From Sutterella sp. (GTDB taxonomy: Bacteria; Pseudomonadota; Gammaproteobacteria; Burkholderiales; Burkholderiaceae_F), in assembly GCA_020025955.1 (NCBI GenBank), contig JAHHRF010000010.1, positions 1 to 43,163 on the forward strand: a stretch of DNA of 43,163 nucleotides. The letters are read 5' to 3'. The notes under the pieces were generated by a model. It made no database searches and was not told the origin of the DNA. It saw only the letters and a program-made list of their open reading frames with translations. Both the position numbers and the translations under genes were made by a program. Within the stretch, counting starts at the first letter, position 1, and every line of letters begins with the position of its first letter. Positions 1 to 7,594 of this stretch are shown here, in pieces.

Positions 1-666
1 TCTCGATTCAAAGAGTTGACCACGCACAGTCACAAGTCGATGTTTCCCATTGAAGGGACCCCCAACTTGGAGCGTACGTTAGCCATGCTCACGGAAGCCG
101 GGATTAACGACATCTACGTCGTTACCGGTCACAACGCCCACGTTTTGCGTCCTGCGATTGAGAAATTTAGCGCCACGGAATTGCATAACCCCGACTTCAA
201 GACGAAAAACAATGCTTATTCCCTCAAGGTCGCATCGCCCTACTTTGGTGACTCGTGGGTGATCGATGCTGATGTGGTGCTTTTTGAAAACGTCTTTAAG
301 ACCCACTTTGATCGCGCAACCGAATACTTGATTACGCGTGAAAGCGGGTCCCCGGAATGGGTTCCCTTAATGAATGACGCGCATCAATTCGAGCGCATTG
401 AGGTCACGAGTGACCCTAAGCCCTCGCTCTTAGGCGTTTCGTTTTGGCCTCAAAAAGAAGCCCAAGCCATTAAAGCCGTGCTCGACACGTGGAGTGACGA
501 CACCTTTGCTAATAGCAAACTCTACTGGTGTGACATTGCCAAAGCATTGATTGAGGCAAATAAAATTAACGTTTTTGGTCATGCGCTTTCGGCAGGCTTA
601 GCCGATGAACTCGACAACGTCGACGACTACCAGCGAATTCTCTCTGGGCTTAAAAATCAGCAATGA
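1..666 (+). CDS. LicC-like nucleotidyltransferase (choline-phosphate cytidylyltransferase family), 5' end cut by window edge
   Basis: The reading frame is open from base 1, so the gene starts upstream; 221 codons are visible. The visible start (SRFKELT...HKSMFPI) is the tail of the sugar-nucleotidyltransferase loop (AAGxGxR...T...K); its first half lies outside. Later landmarks match LicC proteins: NAYSLKV, the metal-binding VIDADVVLF, GVSFWP, LYWCDI, and a C-terminal DELDNVDDYQRI. LicC makes CDP-choline from CTP and phosphocholine in the cytoplasm to decorate surface glycans. Substrate here is inferred; a related alcohol-phosphate or sugar-phosphate is possible. The stop overlaps the start of the next gene (ATGA, 4 bp), so the two are translationally coupled. 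A TTG at base 16 is in frame but would remove the loop and is not a credible start. Confidence 0.8.
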   Translation, partial: SRFKELTTHSHKSMFPIEGTPNLERTLAMLTEAGINDIYVVTGHNAHVLRPAIEKFSATELHNPDFKTKNNAYSLKVASPYFGDSWVIDADVVLFENVFKTHFDRATEYLITRESGSPEWVPLMNDAHQFERIEVTSDPKPSLLGVSFWPQKEAQAIKAVLDTWSDDTFANSKLYWCDIAKALIEANKINVFGHALSAGLADELDNVDDYQRILSGLKNQQ

Positions 667-1637
667 ATATCAAACGACTGCTCCGCCCTTCTGGCAAAAA
701 TTTACGTTTTACGTACTTTTTAAAAAATACTTATCAAGCACTGGAACCGGCTTTTTTAAAGCGCCGAACCTTGCGTACGCTTGAAAAAGAACGCACCTTA
801 CTGGATGACAATTACCTCCAAGACCGTGTGGATTATTACTGTCGCTTGAACACCCCAACGCCGCTGACGAATCAAACCCGTGTTGGGGATTTGAGCCTCA
901 AGGAAAGCAACTATTCGCGTGACCTTCTTGAGTACGCGCGCTTCTTTCAGCCTGAGTTATTCATTGATTTGTGCTTTGGCGATGTGACCACCGTTCCCGC
1001 AACACCCAGCATTGTGAAAAGTCGCCCCATTGACGGCGACAATGCTAACAGCGTGGTTTTAAACCTCGACAAGATTCGCCACTTCACATTTGTCGATGAT
1101 GACATCCCCTTTGAAGCCAAACTCGACCAAGCGATTGCTCGAGGCTCCATGTACCAACCGCACCGTGTACGCTTCATGGAGCAATATTTCGGCTCCCCGT
1201 ATGTCGACTGCGGTGATGTCGGAAAGAACCCTCAATGCCCAGAATGGAAAGCGAAGAAGATTTCCATCTACGCCCATTTAAAGCATAAGTTTGTGATGTG
1301 CTTAGAAGGCAATGACGTTGCGAGCAACTTGAAGTGGGTGATGGGGTCAAATTCCATCGCCGTTATGCCACGTCCCCGCTACGAAACGTGGTTCATGGAA
1401 GGGCGTTTGATTCCGAATGTGCACTACATCGAAATCAAGGATGACTATTCCGATCTCCCGGAAAAGCTCGAGTACTACGCTAAGAACCTGGAAGCGTCTC
1501 AAGCCATCATTGAAAATGCGCACGCTCACGTCAACCAGTTCTTCAACCCCACGGTGGAAGCCTTGGTAAGTCTGGACGTGTTAAAGAAGTATTTCTCGCT
1601 TACTCAAACGGTTTCTGACGACAACCTCTGGATCTAG
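663..1637 (+). CDS. Glycosyltransferase family 90 (LpsA/CAP10-like)
   Basis: 324 residues, no signal peptide or membrane segment, so probably a cytoplasmic or membrane-peripheral enzyme. The family block is at residues 209-262: KFVMCLEGNDVASNLKWV, a second stretch SNSIAVMP, then YETWFMEG...HYIEI and SDL. This matches the Glyco_transf_90 (LpsA/CAP10) fold, in which the Gly-Asn-rich strand contacts the nucleotide sugar. Members transfer a sugar (often xylose or glucose type) onto lipopolysaccharide or capsule. The acceptor cannot be read from sequence. It overlaps the LicC-like gene by 4 bp and is followed by a strong terminator, so it is the last gene of an operon that begins left of the window, probably a surface-glycan locus. 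Confidence 0.8.
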   Translation: MNIKRLLRPSGKNLRFTYFLKNTYQALEPAFLKRRTLRTLEKERTLLDDNYLQDRVDYYCRLNTPTPLTNQTRVGDLSLKESNYSRDLLEYARFFQPELFIDLCFGDVTTVPATPSIVKSRPIDGDNANSVVLNLDKIRHFTFVDDDIPFEAKLDQAIARGSMYQPHRVRFMEQYFGSPYVDCGDVGKNPQCPEWKAKKISIYAHLKHKFVMCLEGNDVASNLKWVMGSNSIAVMPRPRYETWFMEGRLIPNVHYIEIKDDYSDLPEKLEYYAKNLEASQAIIENAHAHVNQFFNPTVEALVSLDVLKKYFSLTQTVSDDNLWI

Positions 1638-1645
1638 CCCTGACA

Positions 1646-1675
1646 AAAAGAGACACCGATGAGGGTGTCTCTTTT
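1646..1675 (+). terminator. Intrinsic terminator after the GT90 gene
   Basis: A perfect 12-bp stem (1646-1657 with 1664-1675) has a 6-nt loop and ends in TTTT, 8 bases after the stop codon. It closes the LicC/GT90 operon. Confidence 0.85.
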
Positions 1676-1773
1676 CGTTCTAGGCACTCCTTTTCAGGAA
1701 CCGCACGTAAATCTTCCCCTCTTTCACCCCCTAAATGACAATACCCTGAGTTTTCAGGGCATTCCCATAATGG

Positions 1774-2727
1774 TTATTTTCTCGGGATGCTCAAGGGCTC
1801 GAGCATCGCTTCAACCCGCGCTAAGGTGTCAGGGGCTTCAGGATCCATCAGCGTTAAATCGGGCATGCTACGCATCCAGGTCATTTGGCGTTTCGCCAAT
1901 TGACGGGTAGCTGCCACCCCCGACAAGTGAAAGCGTTCCCAATCGACTTCCCCCTGAAGGTATTGAATCGCCTGACGGTACCCCACAGCTCGCATCGCAG
2001 GACTCTCTGGATCAAAGTCATCACGCGCCATCAAGGTTTTGACTTCGTCCAAGAGGCCGTCCTCGATCATTTGATCAAAACGCCTTTCAATCCGTTCATG
2101 AAGGCGTTTTCTGTCAGACGGAATCAACCCCACGGCGAGCATCGCGACGCCAGGCACCGTCGCGGGTCGCTTATGAAAGGCCGACAGCGTCTCCCCACTC
2201 ATGCGATAGACCTCAATGGCACGCGCAATGCGTTGCGAGTCATTGGGTGCCAGACGGGCAGCGGTCTCAGGATCAAAGGTGGCAAGCTCTGCGTGCATCG
2301 CTGGCCACCCCTTTTCTTGCCCGTCCTTTAATACCGCCTCTCGCACCTCAGGCGACGTGCTCGGCATGTCATGAATCCCATCACGAAGGGCTTTCGCGTA
2401 AAGCATGGTGCCCCCCACGATTAAGGGGAAGCGCCCGCGTGATTCAATTTCATCGATCAGGCGAAGGGTGTCGGTTAAAAAGTCCGCGGCACTGTACGCA
2501 CTCCCAATCTCACAGATATCAATCAAGTGATGGGGACAGAGGGCTTGCTCTTTTGCGCTGGGTTTCGCTGAGCCAATATCCATGCCCCGGTAGACCAGAG
2601 CCGAATCCATGGAGATGATTTCCACGTCGTAGCGTTGGGCTAAGGCAAGCGAGAGCGCCGACTTCCCAGAAGCCGTAGGTCCCGCAATCATTAAGGCACG
2701 AGGACGAGGTAAAGCTGTAGAGGTCAT
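1774..2727 (-). CDS. miaA: tRNA dimethylallyltransferase MiaA
   Basis: 317 residues, normal family length. MiaA transfers a dimethylallyl group to the N6 of A37 in tRNAs reading UNN codons, the first step toward ms2i6A. The P-loop GPTASGKS is at residues 16-23, followed by IISMDSALVYRGMDIGSAKP, the DMAPP/tRNA-binding block. PHHLID, the GGTMLY strand and the RAIEVYRMSG helix are also present. It starts only 3 bases after the mutL stop, the common proteobacterial mutL-miaA order, and should be translated from the same message. No separate ribosome-binding site is evident, which fits coupling. A short hairpin at 1744-1759 lies just downstream, but its T-tract is poor. Confidence 0.97.
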   Translation of the reverse strand: MTSTALPRPRALMIAGPTASGKSALSLALAQRYDVEIISMDSALVYRGMDIGSAKPSAKEQALCPHHLIDICEIGSAYSAADFLTDTLRLIDEIESRGRFPLIVGGTMLYAKALRDGIHDMPSTSPEVREAVLKDGQEKGWPAMHAELATFDPETAARLAPNDSQRIARAIEVYRMSGETLSAFHKRPATVPGVAMLAVGLIPSDRKRLHERIERRFDQMIEDGLLDEVKTLMARDDFDPESPAMRAVGYRQAIQYLQGEVDWERFHLSGVAATRQLAKRQMTWMRSMPDLTLMDPEAPDTLARVEAMLEPLSIPRK

Positions 2728-2730
2728 GAA

Positions 2731-4689
2731 TTATTGGCCACGCATAAATAAGTGATCTAAGTCGTCCATCGAGAGGTTCACCCAGGTGGGACGCCCGTGA
2801 TTACACTGGTCCGCACGGTGGGTTTTCTCCATATCACGAAGCAAGCGATCCATTTCCGGAATCGTCAAATGACGGTTAGCACGCACTGAGCCGTGACACG
2901 CCACCGTGGCGAGCATTTGGTTACGCACCTCTTCCAGGCGCGTCGTTTTCCCAAAGCGCTCTAATTCATCCAAGAGTTCATGAAGGAGTGTGTCAATGGA
3001 GTCCGTCGGCGCATCGGCAACAAGTTTTGGCAAGGCACGAATCGCTAAAGCGTCCGTCCCTACAGCAGAGACTTCAAAGCCTAAGTTGGCCAAGGCGTCT
3101 TGGTTCGACTCAAAGGTGGCAAATTCTAACGCACTCACACGGCACACCTGAGGAATTAACAAGGATTGAACGGCAATCGTTTGCGCATCCATCTGAGTTT
3201 TTAAGCGCTCATACGTAATACGCTCCGCAGCCGCATGCATGTCCACTACGACTAACCCCGTTTGGTTTTCCGCGAGGATATAGACGCCCCCAATTTGCGC
3301 AATGGCACGACCCAAATGCCCGTAGGAGGACGTGGGCTCAGCTTCAGTGTCAACCGATTGCGTTTCCTCAGAAGCGGGCGCCACAAAAGCGCCCCCCGTC
3401 AAGGGAAGTGACGCGCTCTCGGGGACGCGCTCAAAGGGCTTGGGCGTTAAGGTTAAGGGCGCCACACTGGGGGCTTTCCCTTTGGCGACCGCGCTCGCTA
3501 CCGCGTCGCTTGCCCCAAAAACCTTCATGGCACTCGCAACATCGGGCGTGGGACGGCTCCAACGGTCTTCCAAGGGACGTACCACCGTCCCCGTCGAGTT
3601 CATTTGAGGCGCAGGAACGCTCGGCTTAAAGCTGGTGGGCTTTACGGCGTCCCCCACCAGCGGGGCTTGCCCTAAAGCGGCGCCTGAAACCGCCAACACG
3701 TCTTTGATGGCACGCATCACAAACTGATAGATGCTGGAACTCTCACGGAAACGCACTTCCATTTTCTGCGGGTGCACATTAACGTCCACCGCATCGGGCG
3801 GAAGCGTTAAGTAGAGGCAGTACATGGGTTGGCTGTGCCCGTGCAAGACATCTTGATAGGCCGTGCGTGCCGCGTGGGTTAAAACCTTGTCGCGTACAAA
3901 GCGGCCATTAACAAAAAAATACTGCGCATCGGCGCGCGAGCGACTCACCGCAGGAGAGCCCACCAAGCCCGTAAGCGTCAAGGGACCGGCTTCCACTTCC
4001 ACCGTACGGGTGTTGTCTTTAAAGGTGGCGGGCATAATCGCTTTGATGCGATCGGCCACGTCTTCAACGGGGTCGAGCTTTAAAAGCGTGCGCCCATTCG
4101 CAATTAACGTAAAGCCAACAGAAGGATTGGCCAACGCCTGGCGCTCTAACCATTCGGTTACGTGAGCCGTTTCCGTGGAGTCGCTTTTCATGAATTTGCG
4201 ACGTGCCGGGGTCTTGTAAAAGAGATCCGCCACTTCGACGCGCGTGCCCACGACGCCGGCAGCCGGCGAAATCTCCCCTCCCGCAATTTCCCAGGCGCTC
4301 TCTGCCCCTGGCGTACGGCTTCGAATGGACAACGCCGACACCGCATCAATGGACGCTAACGCTTCCCCGCGAAACCCTAAACTTTCCACCCATTCCAATT
4401 CTTCTAAGTTTCGAATCTTGCTCGTGGCATGACGACGCAGTGCTAAGCCCAATTCTTCGCGCGGAATACCACAGCCGTTGTCGGTGACGACAATACGCTT
4501 TAAGCCACCCCCGTCCAAGCGCACCTCAATGCGATCGGCGCCCGCGTCCAAGGCGTTATCCACCAGTTCTTTCACGACGGAGGCGGGGCGTTCAATGACC
4601 TCACCGGCCGCAATTTGGCTAATTAATTGGCCAGGGAGCTCACAAATGGCACGGGGCTTAATCAGAGGGCGGGCTTTAAAGAGAGTCAT
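2731..4689 (-). CDS. mutL: DNA mismatch repair protein MutL
   Basis: 652 residues from the ATG at 4689. A GTG two codons upstream is in frame, but the AAGGA site lies only 4 bases from it and 10 bases from the ATG. The N-terminal GHKL ATPase is intact: NALDAGA, DNGCGI, the GFRGEAL ATP lid and GT(R)VEV. A Pro/Ala/Ser-rich linker follows around residues 340-430. The C-terminal domain has DMHAAAERITYE (the endonuclease motif DQHAxxExxxxE with Met for Gln), ACHGSVRANRHL and CNHGRPT, so this is the nicking type used where MutH and Dam are absent, as in Neisseria. MutL links MutS recognition to strand incision. It is the first gene of mutL-miaA. Confidence 0.97.
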   Translation of the reverse strand: MTLFKARPLIKPRAICELPGQLISQIAAGEVIERPASVVKELVDNALDAGADRIEVRLDGGGLKRIVVTDNGCGIPREELGLALRRHATSKIRNLEELEWVESLGFRGEALASIDAVSALSIRSRTPGAESAWEIAGGEISPAAGVVGTRVEVADLFYKTPARRKFMKSDSTETAHVTEWLERQALANPSVGFTLIANGRTLLKLDPVEDVADRIKAIMPATFKDNTRTVEVEAGPLTLTGLVGSPAVSRSRADAQYFFVNGRFVRDKVLTHAARTAYQDVLHGHSQPMYCLYLTLPPDAVDVNVHPQKMEVRFRESSSIYQFVMRAIKDVLAVSGAALGQAPLVGDAVKPTSFKPSVPAPQMNSTGTVVRPLEDRWSRPTPDVASAMKVFGASDAVASAVAKGKAPSVAPLTLTPKPFERVPESASLPLTGGAFVAPASEETQSVDTEAEPTSSYGHLGRAIAQIGGVYILAENQTGLVVVDMHAAAERITYERLKTQMDAQTIAVQSLLIPQVCRVSALEFATFESNQDALANLGFEVSAVGTDALAIRALPKLVADAPTDSIDTLLHELLDELERFGKTTRLEEVRNQMLATVACHGSVRANRHLTIPEMDRLLRDMEKTHRADQCNHGRPTWVNLSMDDLDHLFMRGQ

Positions 4690-4695
4690 ACGCAC

Positions 4696-4855
4696 GAAAT
4701 CCTTGGTCTTCTCTATTTACGAAACGTAACCTGAAAGGGCAAAATGAATTGTATTCAGTATCATAGTAACTGGCTCTGGGGTGTGTCGGAAAATTCCGCT
4801 TCCCCCTTTTCGCCTCGATACCCTCTTTTTTTACGCCCCTCCCCCAAAGGCCCCT
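4696..4855. promoter_or_regulatory. Divergent mutL/dedA intergenic region
   Basis: A 160-base region between divergent genes must hold promoters for both. An AT-rich patch at 4741-4770 contains TATCAT on the plus strand (4759-4764) and TATGAT on the minus strand (4760-4765), both plausible -10 boxes. Neither has a convincing -35 at 16-18 bases. The exact start sites are therefore undecided. Confidence 0.35.
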
Positions 4856-5506
4856 ATGGACATCCTGCAACTCGTGGTGGACTTATTCACCCACGCCGAT
4901 CAATTCCTCGTGCATATCGCCACGGAATACGGCACGCTTATTTACGTCGCGATGTTCGTGATCTATTTCCTGGAAACGGGCTTTGTGGTGATGAGCTTTT
5001 TGCCGGGCGACTCCCTACTTTTTGTCTCGGGCACCGTAGCGGCGTCGGGCACGGCTAACCCGGGCATTATGATGCTCGCCGTCTTCTTGGGTGCGGTCTT
5101 AGGCAATACCGTGGGCTATAAGCAGGGGCTTTGGTTAGGTAACCGCATCTACAGCGGCTCCATTTCTTGGATTAATGCCGAGAAGTTGCAGTACGCGCAC
5201 AATTTCTACACCCAGCACGGGGGTAAAACCGTGGTCTTGGCGCGTTTTGTGCCGATCGTACGTGCCTTTGCCCCGTTGATTGCGGGCGCGGCCCGTATGC
5301 CGGCGCTGCGCTTTGAAGCCTTTAGCGCCTTTGGGGCCGCACTCTGGTCGGTGTTATTGATTGGCACGGGGACGCTCTTTGGGAACCTCCCCTTCATCAA
5401 AAATAACTTATCGTTGATTTTGCTCTTAGGGATGTGTGCCGCGGTGGCGGGTCCCCTCTTTGTGGGCGCCGTTTACAAGTGGCTGCAACGCCGTCAAGCA
5501 AAGTAA
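4856..5506 (+). CDS. DedA family inner-membrane protein
   Basis: 216 residues from the ATG at 4856, preceded by AAAGG five bases upstream. An in-frame extension to 4781 is Pro-rich and not family-like. Typical DedA landmarks are present: the re-entrant FLETGFVVMSFLPGDSLLF near the N terminus, GYKQGLWLGNRI, and ARFVPIVRAFAPLIAGAARM, where the two arginines are the conserved pair needed in E. coli YqjA/YghB. Several hydrophobic helices span the rest. DedA proteins act in the inner membrane; members are flippases for undecaprenyl phosphate or phospholipids or support the proton-motive force, and the subfamily here is not resolved. It is convergent with the next gene, with only 4 bases between stops. 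Confidence 0.9.
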   Translation: MDILQLVVDLFTHADQFLVHIATEYGTLIYVAMFVIYFLETGFVVMSFLPGDSLLFVSGTVAASGTANPGIMMLAVFLGAVLGNTVGYKQGLWLGNRIYSGSISWINAEKLQYAHNFYTQHGGKTVVLARFVPIVRAFAPLIAGAARMPALRFEAFSAFGAALWSVLLIGTGTLFGNLPFIKNNLSLILLLGMCAAVAGPLFVGAVYKWLQRRQAK

Positions 5507-5510
5507 GACG

Positions 5511-6077
5511 TTAGTCGTTTTCGGTCATCAGTGGCGTCCATTCGGGCGCCATTTCGTCTTTTTGAGCCATCGTCAAGGTCACCCCATCGGGGATCGCCCA
5601 GTCAATTTGAAGCTGAGGGGAATCCCACCGGCAGGCGCGCTCGGCGTCTGGGCACCAGGGGGCATCGACTTTGTAGAGCACCAAGGTATTCGGCGCCGTG
5701 GTGACGTACCCATGGGCAAAGCCTTTCGGAACCCACAGGGCAGTGTTCTCATTGGCTGAGAGCGCCACCTTTAAATGTTGCCCAAAGGTGGGGCTCTCGC
5801 GACGCAAGTCCACCACAACGTCTAAGAGCGATCCCGCCACACAGCGAATCAATTTCCCTTGAGCGGCCTCCCCACACTGCCAGTGCAACCCGCGCAGGGT
5901 CCAAGGGGCAATCGAGCACACCAAGTTTTCTTGGAAAAAAGGCGAAGAAAATCCCAGCTCACGCCAGTCATCGGCCTGCCACGTTTCTTGAAACGTCCCG
6001 CGACAATCGCGATGAACGGCCCCCGTAATCAGGGCGACCCCCGAGAGCGACAAGGCTTGACGGCATAAGCGAGACAT
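5511..6077 (-). CDS. RmlC-type nucleotide-sugar 3,5-epimerase (dTDP-4-dehydrorhamnose 3,5-epimerase family)
   Basis: 188 residues from the ATG at 6077, which has AGGAG 4 bases upstream; an upstream GTG at 6107 has no such support. Family features: RGTFQETW, FFQENL, the catalytic-His strand RGLHWQ, VVVDLR, PKGFAHGY, LVLYKVD with the conserved Tyr, and RWDSPQLQIDW. RmlC converts dTDP-4-keto-6-deoxyglucose to dTDP-4-keto-rhamnose. The usual YYSPE segment is WCPDAE here, so the exact sugar may differ. No rmlA, rmlB or rmlD is nearby, so it is an orphan in this window. It would supply activated deoxysugar for LPS or capsule, acting in the cytoplasm. Confidence 0.85.
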   Translation of the reverse strand: MSRLCRQALSLSGVALITGAVHRDCRGTFQETWQADDWRELGFSSPFFQENLVCSIAPWTLRGLHWQCGEAAQGKLIRCVAGSLLDVVVDLRRESPTFGQHLKVALSANENTALWVPKGFAHGYVTTAPNTLVLYKVDAPWCPDAERACRWDSPQLQIDWAIPDGVTLTMAQKDEMAPEWTPLMTEND

Positions 6078-6130
6078 AACACTCCTGCGAATAGAGAAAA
6101 GGGACACCCCAAAGGGCGTACCGTAGCATA

Positions 6131-6176
6131 AAAAAACGGGCGCCGTCGTGAGAGAACTTCCTCACTCAAGCGCCCG
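6131..6176 (-). terminator. Intrinsic terminator of pepT
   Basis: Read on the minus strand, a 7-bp GC stem (6176-6170 with 6143-6137) encloses a second 5-bp stem (6165-6161 with 6152-6148) and is followed by six T residues (6136-6131). It lies 8 bases after the pepT stop. Confidence 0.85.
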
Positions 6177-6183
6177 ATCGTGA

Positions 6184-7428
6184 TTACTTCACGGTCCCAG
6201 CGGCCAAATCAATCAAGGCTTTCGTCACCGCCATACTCTTTTGAGCGGAGGCTAACGGCAAGAATTCAAAGGGGCTATGGAAATTATGTGCCCCCGTGAA
6301 GTAGTTGGGTGTAAAGATCCCCTGCGTGGAGATGTAGGACCCGTCCGTGCCACCACGCATGGCGATGGCCTTCACTTCCACATCACTTAACGCAAAGGCG
6401 CGCAAAAGGTTATCCAGGGCCTGACGGTTATCGTCCGTCATCGCGTCGGCAATGTTCCCGTAGGTGTCTTGCAGATCCAATTCAATCTTCACCTGCGGGT
6501 AGCGGATGCGCAGGTAGTCAACCGCAGCACGTACTTTCGCCTTCTTCGCGTTATAGCCCGCTAAGTTATGGTCACGGATCTTGGCGGTGACAATGGCGTT
6601 CGAGGGCTTACTCTGAATGCCGTTGACCCAAATAAAGCCTTCCGTGCCTTCCGTGCACTCAGGGGTTTCAGCGCGATTGAGCATATTGACAAAGTCCACC
6701 GCAATCAAGGTGGGGTTCACCAAGACGCCCTTGGCGGACATGGGATGTGCGGTCTTCCCTTCAATCGTGAGTTGTGCCTTCCCGGCATTAAAGGTTTGCC
6801 AGACGCATTCCCCTAATTCGCAGCAGTCAATGGTGTAGGCAAAGTCCACGGGGAAGCGCTTCAAGTCCATGTGCTTGGCGCCCACTAACCCAATTTCTTC
6901 ATCGGGTACAAAGGCAATGTAGATGTCGCCGTGGGGGTGATTCTTTTCCACCACGTCAGCGAGCACCGTCATGACGTTGGCAATGGCGCTCTTGTCATCC
7001 GCCCCCAGTACGCTTGTGCCATCGGACACTACAATGTCGTCCCCGATGTAGCGTTCGATTTCGGGGTGCTCCGCCACACGGAACCACAGGTCTTTGTCCG
7101 TATTGAGGCAAATGTCGCCCCCGCTATAAGCTTTAATCACCTGCGGGTGAATCTCCGGGCTCATCCCCACGTCCACCGTATCCAAGTGCACGCACCACCC
7201 AATCACGGGGGCCTCGGTGCCCGCGGGCAAATTAGACGGCAGACGCCCTGTTAAGACGCTAAATTCCGAGAGGTGGAGGTCCACAAACCCCATCGCTTCC
7301 AATTCGCTTTGCAGTAATTTCGCCAATTCACGTTGCCCTTCCGTAGAGGGGACTTTCCCAGCGCCCACCTTGGATTGGCTGGTCACGGCGATATAGCGCA
7401 TGAAACGCTCTAAAAAGGCTGCTTTCAT
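6184..7428 (-). CDS. pepT: Peptidase T (tripeptide aminopeptidase, M20B)
   Basis: 414 residues, full PepT length. Zinc ligands and catalytic residues are visible: H81 and D83 (CVHLDT), bridging D144 (GADDKSA), general base near E177-E178 (PDEEIG), D201 (TIDCCELGE) and the C-terminal H384 (NFHSPFEF). PepT releases the N-terminal residue of tripeptides in the cytoplasm, completing peptide breakdown. The start is preceded by AGGAGA at good spacing. It has its own terminator and lies downstream of pgk, separated by two hairpins, so it is probably transcribed alone. For an organism that lives on peptides and amino acids this would be a central catabolic enzyme (inference). Confidence 0.96.
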   Translation of the reverse strand: MKAAFLERFMRYIAVTSQSKVGAGKVPSTEGQRELAKLLQSELEAMGFVDLHLSEFSVLTGRLPSNLPAGTEAPVIGWCVHLDTVDVGMSPEIHPQVIKAYSGGDICLNTDKDLWFRVAEHPEIERYIGDDIVVSDGTSVLGADDKSAIANVMTVLADVVEKNHPHGDIYIAFVPDEEIGLVGAKHMDLKRFPVDFAYTIDCCELGECVWQTFNAGKAQLTIEGKTAHPMSAKGVLVNPTLIAVDFVNMLNRAETPECTEGTEGFIWVNGIQSKPSNAIVTAKIRDHNLAGYNAKKAKVRAAVDYLRIRYPQVKIELDLQDTYGNIADAMTDDNRQALDNLLRAFALSDVEVKAIAMRGGTDGSYISTQGIFTPNYFTGAHNFHSPFEFLPLASAQKSMAVTKALIDLAAGTVK

Positions 7429-7497
7429 TACTTCTCTCCTTCTTGACGTAACGAATACGACCCCAGAGGGATTTGGTCAAAAGCTCCCTCCAAAGGA

Positions 7498-7569
7498 AAA
7501 CGGATCGATACCTCTACTATAGGAGGCACGATCCGTTTCGTCGAGTCAGAAACCAAAGCACTCTGACTC
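7498..7569 (-). terminator. Tandem hairpins between pgk and pepT
   Basis: Two stems lie side by side. One pairs 7543-7550 with 7562-7569 (8 bp, 11-nt loop). The other pairs 7498-7507 with 7529-7538 (10 bp) and has an inner CCTC/GAGG pairing. On the minus strand the second is followed by TTTTCC, a moderate T-tract, so it is the likely end of the tkt-gap-pgk unit. The first has no T-tract and may be a 3' stabiliser. Confidence 0.6.
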
Positions 7570-7594
7570 AAGGCAAAGTCGCGTAGGAGCGTTG

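Noticed and set aside
1744..1759. CCCTGA/TCAGGG hairpin as the miaA terminator
   Set aside because: Only a 6-bp stem, with no T-run on the minus strand; too weak to list.
1885..2618. Two plus-strand frames opposite miaA
   Set aside because: Both are antisense to a clear MiaA protein, with Arg/His/Ser-rich, family-less translations.
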